A stretch of 64,000 nucleotides of DNA. It comes from Oscillospiraceae bacterium (GTDB taxonomy: Bacteria; Bacillota; Clostridia; Oscillospirales; Acutalibacteraceae). The stretch lies in the NCBI GenBank assembly GCA_031256825.1, contig JAIRPV010000022.1:1-64000 (forward strand), written 5' to 3'. Both the position numbers and the translations under genes were made by a program. Each line of letters starts with the position of its first letter. Position 1 is the stretch's first letter. Of the stretch, positions 1 through 8,746 are shown one piece after another. The notes beneath the pieces are model-generated. The model ran no database searches. It was not told the DNA's origin and saw only the letters and a program-made list of their open reading frames with translations.

Positions 1-18
1 AACCATACCTTGCGGCCA

Positions 19-1587
19 GTTTCAATCCACGCGCCCCGTGGGGGGCGCGACTTTCCCAAAGCGGCTGTTCTACATCGAATGGGTTGTTTCAATCCACGCG
101 CCCCGTGGGGGGCGCGACAATTCAGACTGTCGTACGGATTTTTTGTTGCAGAGTTTCAATCCACGCGCCCCGTGGGGGGCGCGACCCGGGAGCCAAAACC
201 AACCGTGACTGAAAAGCCGGTTTCAATCCACGCGCCCCGTGGGGGGCGCGACGATCGCGCTGTACATACTGGGGCCGCTGATAGAGTTTCAATCCACGCG
301 CCCCGTGGGGGGCGCGACAAACCCTAGTGGTACAGGCGATTGAGCGAAAAAAGTTTCAATCCACGCGCCCCGTGGGGGGCGCGACCTGGATAAACCGAAG
401 CTCGAATGGCTCACAGTAGTTTCAATCCACGCGCCCCGTGGGGGGCGCGACAGGGCCGCCCGTAAGAGATCCGCTGCCCGTGCCAGTTTCAATCCACGCG
501 CCCCGTGGGGGGCGCGACCTTTACAACCCCAGCATGGCGTTGAGTGATTTGGCGTTTCAATCCACGCGCCCCGTGGGGGGCGCGACTGCGCCGCAGGTTG
601 AGGCGCAATCAGAAACAGGAGTTTCAATCCACGCGCCCCGTGGGGGGCGCGACCACGCAAACGAGCGCGGCAGGCCGCTGGACGCGGGTTTCAATCCACG
701 CGCCCCGTGGGGGGCGCGACATCTGCCAGACCCCGAGAACCTGAGCGACACATGGTTTCAATCCACGCGCCCCGTGGGGGGCGCGACGCTCGCCAACATA
801 TTTAGTGTGTTCCGCTCAGACGTTTCAATCCACGCGCCCCGTGGGGGGCGCGACATAGAGGGCTGTGCACGATTCAGCTCGTCTTCCGGTTTCAATCCAC
901 GCGCCCCGTGGGGGGCGCGACGCTGGCCGACACGCGGCACGTTCTGTTGATCACCGGTTTCAATCCACGCGCCCCGTGGGGGGCGCGACGGATACTATGC
1001 CGATATCGTGCGGTGCGGTGTAAGTTTCAATCCACGCGCCCCGTGGGGGGCGCGACCTGGGGAGTGGATGTGCTGGCAAATTCTTTAATGTTTCAATCCA
1101 CGCGCCCCGTGGGGGGCGCGACCTAGCTGGCAAGATATCCTTGTACCAGCTGAACCAGGTTTCAATCCACGCGCCCCGTGGGGGGCGCGACCGTTATTCT
1201 TGTGGCTCCGTTTTTTGCTTGCCTGTTTCAATCCACGCGCCCCGTGGGGGGCGCGACATTCATTGTAAGACATTAATTCATTCACTACACGTTTCAATCC
1301 ACGCGCCCCGTGGGGGGCGCGACGTCCTCTCTTGCAATGATGAGGACAAATGGAGCGTTTCAATCCACGCGCCCCGTGGGGGGCGCGACATTGAGGGTGC
1401 ACAATTTGTAAGAGGTGATTTTGTTTCAATCCACGCGCCCCGTGGGGGGCGCGACTCCCTATTTTGCGATTTAGTGAGGTACAGCGATGTTTCAATCCAC
1501 GCGCCCCGTGGGGGGCGCGACAGCAAAGCCGATAAGCCGAAGTAGTCTACGATTGTTTCAATCCACGCGCCCCGTGGGGGGCGCGAC
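19..1587 (-). CRISPR. Type I-C CRISPR array, 24 repeats, left end not reached
   Basis: Twenty-four copies of an apparently identical 33-bp repeat start at 19, 86, 153, 220, 286, 353, 419, 486, 554, 621, 688, 755, 822, 889, 957, 1024, 1090, 1159, 1225, 1291, 1357, 1423, 1489 and 1555. They enclose 23 spacers of 33-36 bp. On the minus strand the repeat begins GTCGCGCCCC and ends GTGGATTGAAAC, the usual type I-C form, with a GC-rich inner hairpin. The crRNA sense is therefore the minus strand, matching the cas operon, with the leader on the right. No degenerate repeat is seen, so the old end lies left of position 1; bases 1-18 look like part of a further spacer. Confidence 0.98.
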
Positions 1588-1817
1588 TGCGAAAATTACA
1601 AAACAAGCCGCTTTTTTGGGCTTGATTTTGTTGAATAGAGAGAATTTTCTTGCTCGCAGAGCAGTTCGTTTCCAGATATTGGAGCAGTTTGGGCGAAAAA
1701 AAGCGGTTTTATTGGTGCGAACCTCCCGGGGATTTCATGGCCGCTTGGGGTTCGCACGGCGCTTTGGAAATATGACATCACATGCTGGCGAAGCGCGCAT
1801 GCCATGCTAGGGAGACA
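1588..1817 (-). promoter_or_regulatory. CRISPR leader between array and cas2
   Basis: This 230-bp gene-free stretch between the newest repeat and the cas2 stop is far richer in A and T than its surroundings next to the array, as leaders are. It holds an inverted pair (CCGCTTTTTT near 1609, AAAAAAAGCGG near 1697) and a second pair, GTGCGAACC at 1715-1723 with GGTTCGCAC at 1749-1757. The second pair could be a hairpin ending the cas transcript or a leader motif. I could not place a convincing promoter here by eye. Confidence 0.7.
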
Positions 1818-2108
1818 TCAGAGGATCAACGGCCCTTCCAGCGAAACGCTGGGCTTAATCCCCAAATGCACCACCTTGCCCTCGTGCTTGTTGCCCAGAT
1901 TATAAAAGCGCAAGCTGTCTTTTTCGGGGTCAATCAACTGCTCAAGCGCGTGTTGTAACAGCCGCAGCTGCGCTGCATCCAGCACGCACTCAAACACCGA
2001 ATTTTGCACCCGCTGCCCGTGCGCTTCGCAGGCCTTGGCCACTTTGGTCAGCCGCCGCCGGCCCGCAGGCGTTTCGGTATTCACGTCGTAGGTCACCAAA
2101 ACCAGCAT
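1818..2108 (-). CDS. cas2: CRISPR-associated endonuclease Cas2 (type I-C)
   Basis: This 96-residue protein matches the usual Cas2 length. It starts MLVLVTYDVNTE, the first beta-strand carrying the conserved aspartate of the ferredoxin-like fold, and contains RRRLTKVAKACEAHG and RVQNSVFEC as in type I-C Cas2. Cas2 dimers bridge two Cas1 dimers in the spacer-integration complex. It is the last gene of the cas operon, nine bases after cas1, with GAGGAAATCCG before the start. The leader and array follow directly. Confidence 0.96.
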   Translation of the reverse strand: MLVLVTYDVNTETPAGRRRLTKVAKACEAHGQRVQNSVFECVLDAAQLRLLQHALEQLIDPEKDSLRFYNLGNKHEGKVVHLGIKPSVSLEGPLIL

Positions 2109-2117
2109 CGGATTTCC

Positions 2118-3149
2118 TCATTTCCACAAAAACGGCGGATAGGCTTCCAGGTCGCCGCGCAAATGCCGCGCCAGCAGCAGGGCTTGCGCGTGGGGCACCA
2201 ATCCCCAGAGCAGCTTTTCTTCCAGGTAGGGGTGCGTAATGCTCTCCTGCTTGCGCCCTTGCCAGGCGGCCAAAAAGGCCTTGCGGCTGTCGTCCTTCAG
2301 CAGCACCGCGCCGCTTTCCTGCGTGATGAAATCCTTGGCGGAAAGCTCCCGCCGGTTGATCATCGCAAGCACAACGCGATCCACCATCACCGCGCGCAGT
2401 TCTTCCATCAAATCCAGCGCCAGCGAGATCCGCCCCGGCCTGTCGCGGTGCAAAAACCCCACATAAGCGTCCAGCCCAACCCCTTCCAGCGCTGCCGCGC
2501 ATTCCCGCGCCAACAGGGTGTATCCAAACGACAGCAGGGCGTTCACGGGGTCCGTGGGCGGGCGGCGGTTTCGCCCGTTAAAATGGAACGTCTCCTTTTG
2601 GTTGAGGATCATCTCGTCAAACACGCGAAAATAGGTGGTGGCCGCGCCGCCCTCTTCGCCGCGCAGTTGCTCCGGGGTCTGGCACAGCGGCAGACGCGCC
2701 GCGGCCTCGCCAATCTGCGCGCTTGCGGCTTTCAGGGCCTGTGCATCCACCCGCTGCGGATATTCCCGCGCCGCGCGCTCCAAAACCCATTTGCTGTTAA
2801 AAAGCTTGCCCAGCAGAAAATGCGCCCCCAGGCCGCAGCTGCGCGCCAAATTATCTGCCGCGCGGTATTGCTCCCGCCGCAAGGTCACATTCCCGTGGCT
2901 TTCGCCCGCAACGCGCGCCAAAAAGCGCCCGTGTTCCGTCAAAAACACCAGATCCACGCCGCGCCGCGCGCATTCGCCCATCAGCGCGGGACTGGCCCCT
3001 GTTCGGCCGAATGTGACAATTCCTTCCAAGTTCAACAGCGGGAGCCGCAGCAGCGTTTGTTCCTCTTTCCGCACGCAGACCGTCTCGTTTTCCAGCGCCA
3101 GGTAGCAGTCCGGCTGGGTGACATAGAGCACGTTGAGCAGTTTTTTCAT
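2118..3149 (-). CDS. cas1: CRISPR-associated integrase Cas1 (type I-C)
   Basis: Cas1 is the integrase that inserts new spacers at the leader end of the array. The 343-residue reading from MKKLLNVLYVTQPD is the normal I-C length. It carries the amino-terminal beta domain and, in the carboxy half, the conserved block VGFLHRDRPGRISLALDLME, which supplies acidic and histidine metal ligands. The open frame extends further upstream, but the chosen ATG overlaps the cas4 stop as ATGA, the coupling used across this operon. Confidence 0.97.
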   Translation of the reverse strand: MKKLLNVLYVTQPDCYLALENETVCVRKEEQTLLRLPLLNLEGIVTFGRTGASPALMGECARRGVDLVFLTEHGRFLARVAGESHGNVTLRREQYRAADNLARSCGLGAHFLLGKLFNSKWVLERAAREYPQRVDAQALKAASAQIGEAAARLPLCQTPEQLRGEEGGAATTYFRVFDEMILNQKETFHFNGRNRRPPTDPVNALLSFGYTLLARECAAALEGVGLDAYVGFLHRDRPGRISLALDLMEELRAVMVDRVVLAMINRRELSAKDFITQESGAVLLKDDSRKAFLAAWQGRKQESITHPYLEEKLLWGLVPHAQALLLARHLRGDLEAYPPFLWK

Positions 3150-3805
3150 GGCGACCCCTCGCATTCCCGCGCGATATACTCGGCCACCGGGCGGCTTTTG
3201 CAAAGCTTTGGCAGGCAAAGCTCGCGCAGCGAACACTGTTTGCAAAACGCTCCGGTTTTCACCTTCGGCGTATAACGCCGCCTGTAAGCCTCGTGCATCT
3301 CGCGGCTCGTCTCCCGCACCTGTTGCCGCAGCGTTTCATCAAAAACAACGCTCTGCCGCCGCCGGATTTCCCAATAAAAGAGCGCGCCTTCCGGCACTGC
3401 GCACGCAAGCATCTCTTCCAGGCACATGGCTTGCGCGCACAGTTGCAGCGCGTCGCAATCGCCGGTTTTTGGCTTGCCACGTTTATATTCCACCGGATAG
3501 GGCTGCCAGCGCCCTTCGCGGCCCCGCAACGGAATACCCTCCTGCGCGCGGTAAAACTCCACAGCGTCGCACTGCCCGCTCAAGCCCAGCGCCCGCGACG
3601 AAACCGCCATGCCGCGCACCGTGCGCACTTCGCCCCGGGTTTCGCTCTGCGCGAGATCGTGCACCCGCTCATGCAACAGCGCGCCCTCCACCGTGCGCAA
3701 GTTTTCTGCCCAGGCCTGCTCCACGTGGATCAGCGCCCACTGCCGGCGGCAAAAGGCAAAGTGCTGCAAGCCCGAAAGCGGCAGGTAGTCCTCCTCGTCG
3801 AACAT
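3146..3805 (-). CDS. cas4: CRISPR-associated exonuclease Cas4
   Basis: Cas4 is a RecB-family nuclease that trims prespacers and helps choose PAM-containing ends. The 219-residue protein shows a cysteine near the start (FAFCRRQW), the RecB-type core with EYKRGKPK, and a carboxy-terminal cysteine cluster, FCKQCSLRELC, for a 4Fe-4S cluster. Length and motifs are intact. It overlaps cas1 and cas7 by four bases each. Confidence 0.95.
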   Translation of the reverse strand: MFDEEDYLPLSGLQHFAFCRRQWALIHVEQAWAENLRTVEGALLHERVHDLAQSETRGEVRTVRGMAVSSRALGLSGQCDAVEFYRAQEGIPLRGREGRWQPYPVEYKRGKPKTGDCDALQLCAQAMCLEEMLACAVPEGALFYWEIRRRQSVVFDETLRQQVRETSREMHEAYRRRYTPKVKTGAFCKQCSLRELCLPKLCKSRPVAEYIARECEGSP

Positions 3806-4692
3806 CAGCGCCGGCGCTCCAGCGTCACGCCCTCCGGCAGCTCCGCGTCGTCCACCACAATGTCGTAATCCGCGTAGCGGCGCGGCACGGGCGTGTTTTT
3901 GCTCGCGCGCACGCGCTCAAACAGGGTGTGGCTCGGCGCGTTGCCGCAGGGTGTTTCGTGCCGGAAAATCACAAGCTCCCGCACGGCCATGCGCCCGCGC
4001 GCGGCGGAATGGTCGTCCTCAAACATGTTCAAAATGGCCTCCCAGAGCAGCGCCAGGTCTTCTTCTGAAAAGCCGGTGCTCTTTTGCGCCAGATTGGCCG
4101 AAACAAAGCCTTCCGCGCGATACAGCGCATAGGGGATGAGGTGTTTGCGGCCGATGGTGTTCTTTTTTTCGGCGGCATCTTTTTCCGTTGTAACAGCCAT
4201 GCGGGTGATGGCAATTTCCTGCGGCACAACGGGATCTATGCTGCGCGCGAAGGTCAGCTGCACCGGCCCGCGCACCTGCCCGCAATTGAGCGCCGCTTGC
4301 ACAAAGGTGGTCATCACCGCGCCAAACGTGCGGATGTCGTAGAAATTTTGGCACATGAAATCCCGCAGCTTGATGTCCAGATCCGGGTCATCCTTCTTGC
4401 GCTCTTTGATGCGTTCGGGAAGTTTTTTCACATCGTTGGTGTCAATGAGCTGCGCGCCCAGCGCGCTTTGATCCAGGCTGTTGAGCGTTTGCCGCTCCTG
4501 AATGTAGATGTTGTGCCCGCGCTGCTGCACATAATTGCGGATCTTCCGCTTCAGGCAAACGTCGCTGACCAGGCCAATGCCCGTTTCGGGATCCATGCGG
4601 GGCAGGTTGCCCGCATCCGGGTCGCCGTTGGGGTTGCCGTTTTCCACCTCAAATAGAATAACGAAATCGTAGCGGTTTTGGATGGCTGCCAT
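3805..4692 (-). CDS. cas7: Cascade backbone protein Cas7 (Csd2, type I-C)
   Basis: This 295-residue protein begins with the signature of the Csd2 family: YDFVILFEVENGNPNGDPDAG followed by PRMDPETG and LVSDVCLKRKIRNYV. Several Cas7 copies coat the crRNA spacer in the type I-C effector. The central region has the RTFGAVM and GPVQLTFARSIDPV blocks expected in the family. The start is two bases after the cas8c stop, and the end overlaps cas4 by ATGA. No truncation is seen. Confidence 0.96.
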   Translation of the reverse strand: MAAIQNRYDFVILFEVENGNPNGDPDAGNLPRMDPETGIGLVSDVCLKRKIRNYVQQRGHNIYIQERQTLNSLDQSALGAQLIDTNDVKKLPERIKERKKDDPDLDIKLRDFMCQNFYDIRTFGAVMTTFVQAALNCGQVRGPVQLTFARSIDPVVPQEIAITRMAVTTEKDAAEKKNTIGRKHLIPYALYRAEGFVSANLAQKSTGFSEEDLALLWEAILNMFEDDHSAARGRMAVRELVIFRHETPCGNAPSHTLFERVRASKNTPVPRRYADYDIVVDDAELPEGVTLERRR

Positions 4693-4694
4693 GG

Positions 4695-5063
4695 TTACGC
4701 CCCCTCCTTTTCTCTCGTTTGATAATTTTCAGGCGCCTGATGATAATAGCCCAGCACAAACAGCCCCTGTTCTTCCAGGCTCAGCTGCGCCGGGAAGGGG
4801 TTGCGCTCCACATCCAGCTTCCCCAGCAGCTCCTGTATGCGCCGCTCGCTCACGCCGCCGTATTCCGCCTTGCGCATGTGGTGCTGCGCCAACTTCAGCA
4901 GCACCGGGAAGGTGGTGCGGGGCGCGGCGCAGGCCGATGTAAAATAGCGATCCTTGATGGTGGCGGTGATGCCGGGCAGCGCGTCTTTCTGCGCTTTTTC
5001 CAGCACAGAAAACAGCCGCCCCAGCACATAGGCCTGATGGTTGCTTTCTTTGTTTAATGCCAC
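4695..5063 (-). CDS. Predicted Cas11c small subunit from an internal start in cas8c
   Basis: Inside cas8c, in frame, a GTG at 5061-5063 is preceded at eight bases by a perfect AAGGAGG (5072-5078), a ribosome site as good as any in the operon. Translation from it would give 122 residues starting (f)M-ALNKESNHQAYVLGRLF and ending with the Cas8c carboxy-terminus. Type I-C systems are known to make Cas11 this way, and both length and the opening residues fit that small subunit. What I see is the strong internal site; that it is used is inference. Confidence 0.75.
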   Translation of the reverse strand: MALNKESNHQAYVLGRLFSVLEKAQKDALPGITATIKDRYFTSACAAPRTTFPVLLKLAQHHMRKAEYGGVSERRIQELLGKLDVERNPFPAQLSLEEQGLFVLGYYHQAPENYQTREKEGA

Positions 5064-6455
5064 GGTGCATGCCTCCTTATGTTGAAAATTTTCGCTTCGC
5101 AGCAGATATGCTTTGATGATTGCCGCTTTGCCGCGGTTGATGTTTCGTTCGGCCTTGACGCGGGTCATCACCGCGCAAAAAAGCGCCCGGGGGTAGGGCG
5201 CGCCCATGAGAATCGCCCGCAGCACCGCGCCCGTCAGCAGCGGGGAGGAGGCTTTTTCGCGGGCATTGGGCGAAACGGTTTCGCTCAGCAGCGCCCACAG
5301 CGGCAAAAATTCGAACTCCTTTTCGCCGTGCGCAATTTCAAGATCGTGAAAGTGCCGCCCGAGATTTTTCAGGATGGCGCCAAAGCTGTCCGTGTGATAA
5401 AACCGCACAGCCGCCCGCGCCGCGTTGGGCGAAAGCCCCAGAATATGGAAACGAACGGCGGGATCCAGCCGATAAGAAAAGTGGATCGGTTCGCCCGCCG
5501 CCGCCCGCGAAAGCATGTTGCGCAGCTCGTTTTGCGCTTCTCTGTCCTCTTCCAATTCCGCGCTTTCGTCCGGGGCTTGCGGGGCAACAAACGCTTCAAA
5601 CACCTCGGCATACGCCGTGCCCGGGCTTTCGGCCCAATAAATCACCGTGGCGTCGCCTAAATGGAGCTTATTTTTGCTCAGCAGGTGGTTGAGCGCCGTC
5701 GTGTACGCAAAGGCAGCCCGCTCGCTCACTGGCGCGTTCAGCCCCTGCGCGTCCACGCGGCCGTAGGATTCGTAGGCATTGGCGTTGAAGGACACCAGCG
5801 ACGACCCGGTTGGTTGCCCGCCCTTGATGCCCTTCAGGCTCGGGTGCAGCTTGGCGGTTGGGGCCAGTGTTCCGCTGACAAGGCAGGGCAGCAGCGGCCC
5901 CGCCCCGGCTTCGCCGCGCCCATCCCAGGCGGCCAGCAGCGCGGGCTCTTCGTGCAAAAACGCGCCGCCGCGCAGCTGAAACACAATGTTTCCGCCCGCC
6001 AGCAGCTGCTCCCACTGTTCCCGCAGCGCCTCGCAGCTCTGGGCCTGCGCCGGGTTCCAGCCATCCAAAAAGGCAAGCAGCGCCCGCGCGCCGGGGGCGT
6101 CCACGTCGTCAAGCAGCGTGTGGTGCAGCTGGCGAAAGGCCTCAAAGCACTGCCGAGCCCGCTCCGGCTTGCCCTTGAGATCCGCGCCCAGCACATAGCT
6201 GGCATTGTCGTAGAGAAAATTGGGCGCAATGTTCACCGCGCGCTTCACCGGCGCGGGCAGCTGGAATTCTTTTGGCGCGTCGTAGGACTTTTTTCCGCGC
6301 AGCACCTGGTATTTTTGCGGCACTACCCCCGCCAGCGCGCCGTCTTCTTCCAGCACCAGCGCAAAACTGACCTTCGTTGGCGCATACCCCGGCTTCGAAA
6401 TTTCGCCCGCGCGGGCCAATATGTCGTAATAATCGCAAAGGGCCTGGAGGATCAC
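4695..6455 (-). CDS. cas8c: Type I-C Cascade large subunit Cas8c (Csd1)
   Basis: The 586-residue protein starts ILQALCDYYDILARAGEI after its GTG and carries family blocks such as GYAPTKVSFAL, NAYESYGR and YPRALFCAVMTRVKAERNINRGKAA. Cas8c recognises the PAM and caps the crRNA 5' end. I chose the GTG at 6455 over upstream in-frame starts because it overlaps the cas5 stop as GTGA and has GAGGTG ten bases upstream. The gene is full length. It also contains the internal Cas11 start described separately. Confidence 0.95.
   Translation of the reverse strand: MILQALCDYYDILARAGEISKPGYAPTKVSFALVLEEDGALAGVVPQKYQVLRGKKSYDAPKEFQLPAPVKRAVNIAPNFLYDNASYVLGADLKGKPERARQCFEAFRQLHHTLLDDVDAPGARALLAFLDGWNPAQAQSCEALREQWEQLLAGGNIVFQLRGGAFLHEEPALLAAWDGRGEAGAGPLLPCLVSGTLAPTAKLHPSLKGIKGGQPTGSSLVSFNANAYESYGRVDAQGLNAPVSERAAFAYTTALNHLLSKNKLHLGDATVIYWAESPGTAYAEVFEAFVAPQAPDESAELEEDREAQNELRNMLSRAAAGEPIHFSYRLDPAVRFHILGLSPNAARAAVRFYHTDSFGAILKNLGRHFHDLEIAHGEKEFEFLPLWALLSETVSPNAREKASSPLLTGAVLRAILMGAPYPRALFCAVMTRVKAERNINRGKAAIIKAYLLRSENFQHKEACTVALNKESNHQAYVLGRLFSVLEKAQKDALPGITATIKDRYFTSACAAPRTTFPVLLKLAQHHMRKAEYGGVSERRIQELLGKLDVERNPFPAQLSLEEQGLFVLGYYHQAPENYQTREKEGA
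5072..5078 (-). promoter_or_regulatory. Internal Shine-Dalgarno for Cas11c
   Basis: AAGGAGG read on the minus strand, eight bases before the in-frame GTG at 5063 inside cas8c. It is the strongest ribosome-binding match within the gene that I can see and decides the proposed Cas11 start. Confidence 0.75.
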
Positions 6456-7105
6456 CGAACCACCTCGCAATCCGCGGTATGCAGCACGCCGCGCACAAGC
6501 CGCGCCCGGAAAAACATCGGCTTCACCTCTCTGGCGTTGCTGTAGTCCATGTCGTAGAGCATGTAGCCCAGCTCCCGGTCTTCCGGAATGGCCGGGGGCG
6601 CGCCGCCTTCCCAAAGGCGAAAGCTGGCCGGAAATTCCCGGCAGCCAAAACAGGGCCGGTGATAGCACTGCCCCTTCCGAATCCTGCGCAGCGCGATGTT
6701 GTAATGCTTTTCGTCTGTGTCGTCCGGCCCGGCTTTGCTGGTCAGCTCAAAGTGCGCGGCAATCACATAGCGCACGTCTTTGAGCAGCAAACCGGCCCGC
6801 TGCTGAATATTTTCCGTGGTATAAATCGGCGCAGGCAGCTTCCCCCGGTCGGCCGCTTCCTGGATCCTGTGGCAGTTGATTTTTTGGCTTTGCTCGTTGC
6901 GGCGGATGTTGGTAAACCGCACCGGCGCGCAGACGGCGATGCTGTCAATTACCCAGCGGATCGCCGGTTTCCAGTAAATCGCTTCCAGCAAGCCGCGCGC
7001 GGCAGAGGGCGTCATCACGTCGTAGCTGACCCGCTCCACCTTCATTTCTGGCCGGGTGAACAGGGCGTAGTCTCCCCAGACCTCCATCTGAATCCCGTAG
7101 CCCAT
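6452..7105 (-). CDS. cas5c: Pre-crRNA endoribonuclease Cas5c (Cas5d, type I-C)
   Basis: In type I-C, Cas5 replaces Cas6: it cuts the repeat transcript and stays on the crRNA 5' handle. The 217-residue protein has the family pattern, including YDVMTPSAARGLLEAIYW and FGCREFPASF. The residues used for cleavage in characterised Cas5c proteins have likely counterparts at Tyr44, Lys133 and His134 (DEKHYN). It is the first gene of this operon; in most type I-C loci cas3 stands immediately upstream, but here it does not. Confidence 0.95.
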   Translation of the reverse strand: MGYGIQMEVWGDYALFTRPEMKVERVSYDVMTPSAARGLLEAIYWKPAIRWVIDSIAVCAPVRFTNIRRNEQSQKINCHRIQEAADRGKLPAPIYTTENIQQRAGLLLKDVRYVIAAHFELTSKAGPDDTDEKHYNIALRRIRKGQCYHRPCFGCREFPASFRLWEGGAPPAIPEDRELGYMLYDMDYSNAREVKPMFFRARLVRGVLHTADCEVVR

Positions 7106-7195
7106 TCCTGTCCCTCCTTCATGGCGTGAGCGCCTTTCCCTCTTCCAATTTTGCCCTCAGCCGCTGAACGCAAGATTGGAACGAATATCCAATTC

Positions 7196-7224
7196 ATTAT
7201 AACACGCAGCCACCAAAAAAGCAA
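7196..7224 (-). promoter_or_regulatory. Promoter of the cas operon
   Basis: On the minus strand TTGCTT (7219-7224) and TATAAT (7196-7201) are separated by 17 bp, about 90 bases before the cas5 start, in an AT-rich gap after the preceding gene. It implies that the operon begins with cas5. Confidence 0.75.
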
Positions 7225-7291
7225 GCGCCAAATCAAAAAATTTGTATAAAAATGTTCCCGCACGCCGCGCTCAGTTTCTTTTGCAGCAATT

Positions 7292-7840
7292 TCAGCCGCG
7301 CGACGTGCTGTGGTCGTGCTCTTCCATCGCGGCGCGAATCCACGCATCCACTTTTTTCGCGGTCTCTTCCGGCGTAAGATTGGTGTTGTCCAGCAATTGC
7401 ATGGGCGGCGTGGTGGCGGCGGCGTGTTCTTTCAGCCAGCGGTTGAAGTGAAGCGAAGATGTCAAATGCGCTTGATCTGCGATATTGCGCCCGCTTGTTA
7501 CCCGATCGAGCATTGTGTCGTCGTCGCAAACAACCGCAAGATAGTGAATTTCGCAGAAAAGCGCGCGTTCCGGCAAGGGCTCCTGTTGCTTTGGCGTCGT
7601 GCCGCTGACGAGGACCACCGGCTTGCCTGCCTGCGCAATATGGGCGCAAAGCCGCAGCTGCACCTGGCGATAGGCACGGTAATCGTCGTCGGGCGTGTCA
7701 TAAACATCGTTCCAAATCACATCGCTTTCCAAAACGATATAGTCCGTCTCTTCCCGAAATAGAATTTCGCAAGCGGTTGATTTTCCTGCGCAGCTGGCGC
7801 CCGTTACGATGAACAGCGGCAAGCGTTTGGTTGGTTTCAT
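7292..7840 (-). CDS. P-loop nucleoside/nucleotide kinase-like protein
   Basis: This 182-residue protein opens with a Walker A loop, FIVTGASCAGKSTACEIL (residues 10-27), then shows LESDVIWNDV and a lid-like RNIADQAHL region, the layout of small-molecule or nucleotide kinases. The substrate cannot be told from sequence. It stands alone between the ZIP transporter gene and the cas operon, about 190 bases before cas5, occupying the place where cas3 would be expected. There is no sign that it belongs to the CRISPR system. Confidence 0.75.
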   Translation of the reverse strand: MKPTKRLPLFIVTGASCAGKSTACEILFREETDYIVLESDVIWNDVYDTPDDDYRAYRQVQLRLCAHIAQAGKPVVLVSGTTPKQQEPLPERALFCEIHYLAVVCDDDTMLDRVTSGRNIADQAHLTSSLHFNRWLKEHAAATTPPMQLLDNTNLTPEETAKKVDAWIRAAMEEHDHSTSRG

Positions 7841-7891
7841 GTGGGGTTTCCTTTCGTTGGTTGAAAAAGGATTTTTCCAATCATCACAACC

Positions 7892-8683
7892 TCATCCCAG
7901 CGCCACATCCAGCACCATCATCAGCACAAAGCCCGCTGCCGTGCCGATGATGCCGATGTTGGAATGCCCGCCCTCCTGCAATTCCGGGATCAGCTCCTCC
8001 ACCACTACATAGAGCATCGCCCCCGCCGCAAAGGCCAACAGATAGGGCAGCACCGGCATCATAATCGCCGTAAGTATAATGGTAATCAGCGCGGCGATGG
8101 GCTCTACCGCGCCGGAGAGCGTGCCGCACAAAAACGCTTTGTCACGCTTCATTCCGGCGGCTTTGAGCGGCATGGAAACAATCGCGCCCTCGGGGAAATT
8201 TTGCAGCGCGATGCCGATGGACAGCGCCAGCGCGGCGGTCATGGACATCTCTGCCGTACCCGCCAGCACCCCCGCAAAGACCACGCCCACCGCCATGCCC
8301 TCGGGGATGTTGTGCAGGGTCACCGCCAGCAGCAGCATGGTGTTTTTGCCCGCACGGCTGGGCAGCCCCTCGGCCTGCTCGGCGTTTTTGTGCAGATGGG
8401 GGATGACGCTGTCCAGCGCCAGAAGAAAGCCGATGCCCAGCAAAAACCCCGCGGCGGCGGGCAGCCATTCCGGCAATTTGCCGCCCTTCGATTGCTCGAT
8501 GGCGGGGATCAGCAGCGACCACACCGACGCGGCGATCATCACCCCCGACGCGAAGCCCAGCAACAGCTTTTGCAGCCGCGCGCTGATTTCCCGGCGCAGC
8601 ACAAAAATCATCGCTGCGCCCATGGTCGTCCCCGCGAAGGGGATCAGCAGGCCTAAAAATACGTCAGTGGTCATGTTCGTCAT
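7892..8683 (-). CDS. ZIP family metal transporter
   Basis: A 263-residue polytopic membrane protein of the ZIP family, which moves zinc or other divalent metals into the cytoplasm. The family signatures in paired transmembrane helices are present: HNIPEGMAVGVVFAG and LQNFPEGAIVSMPL, whose histidines and glutamates bind the metal. A start at MTNMTTDV is preferred because AAGGAG lies eight bases before it. A paralogue of similar length lies at 15849-16595. Confidence 0.92.
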   Translation of the reverse strand: MTNMTTDVFLGLLIPFAGTTMGAAMIFVLRREISARLQKLLLGFASGVMIAASVWSLLIPAIEQSKGGKLPEWLPAAAGFLLGIGFLLALDSVIPHLHKNAEQAEGLPSRAGKNTMLLLAVTLHNIPEGMAVGVVFAGVLAGTAEMSMTAALALSIGIALQNFPEGAIVSMPLKAAGMKRDKAFLCGTLSGAVEPIAALITIILTAIMMPVLPYLLAFAAGAMLYVVVEELIPELQEGGHSNIGIIGTAAGFVLMMVLDVALG

Positions 8684-8746
8684 ATGGTTTTCTCCTTCTT
8701 TCCTCTTGCGCGGCTTCCGCACAGCTGTTGCGGTTGGTTCCCTCGT

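Noticed and set aside
10-1545. Several open frames of 60-170 codons on both strands across positions 10-1545
   Set aside because: They read through the 33-bp CRISPR repeats, giving periodic peptides such as SIHAPRGGRD. They have no ribosome sites.
2004-3275. A 423-codon plus-strand frame opposite cas1 and cas2
   Set aside because: It is antisense to cas1, which has clear family motifs and coupling to cas4. No ribosome site was seen.
3805-4692. Frameshifts or decay in the cas operon
   Set aside because: All six genes are full length and joined by ATGA or GTGA overlaps or very short gaps, so the operon appears intact apart from the missing cas3.
7292-7840. Possible cas3 or other CRISPR-linked gene upstream of cas5
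   Set aside because: The 182-residue product has a small-molecule kinase P-loop and no HD or helicase motifs; it is far too short for Cas3.
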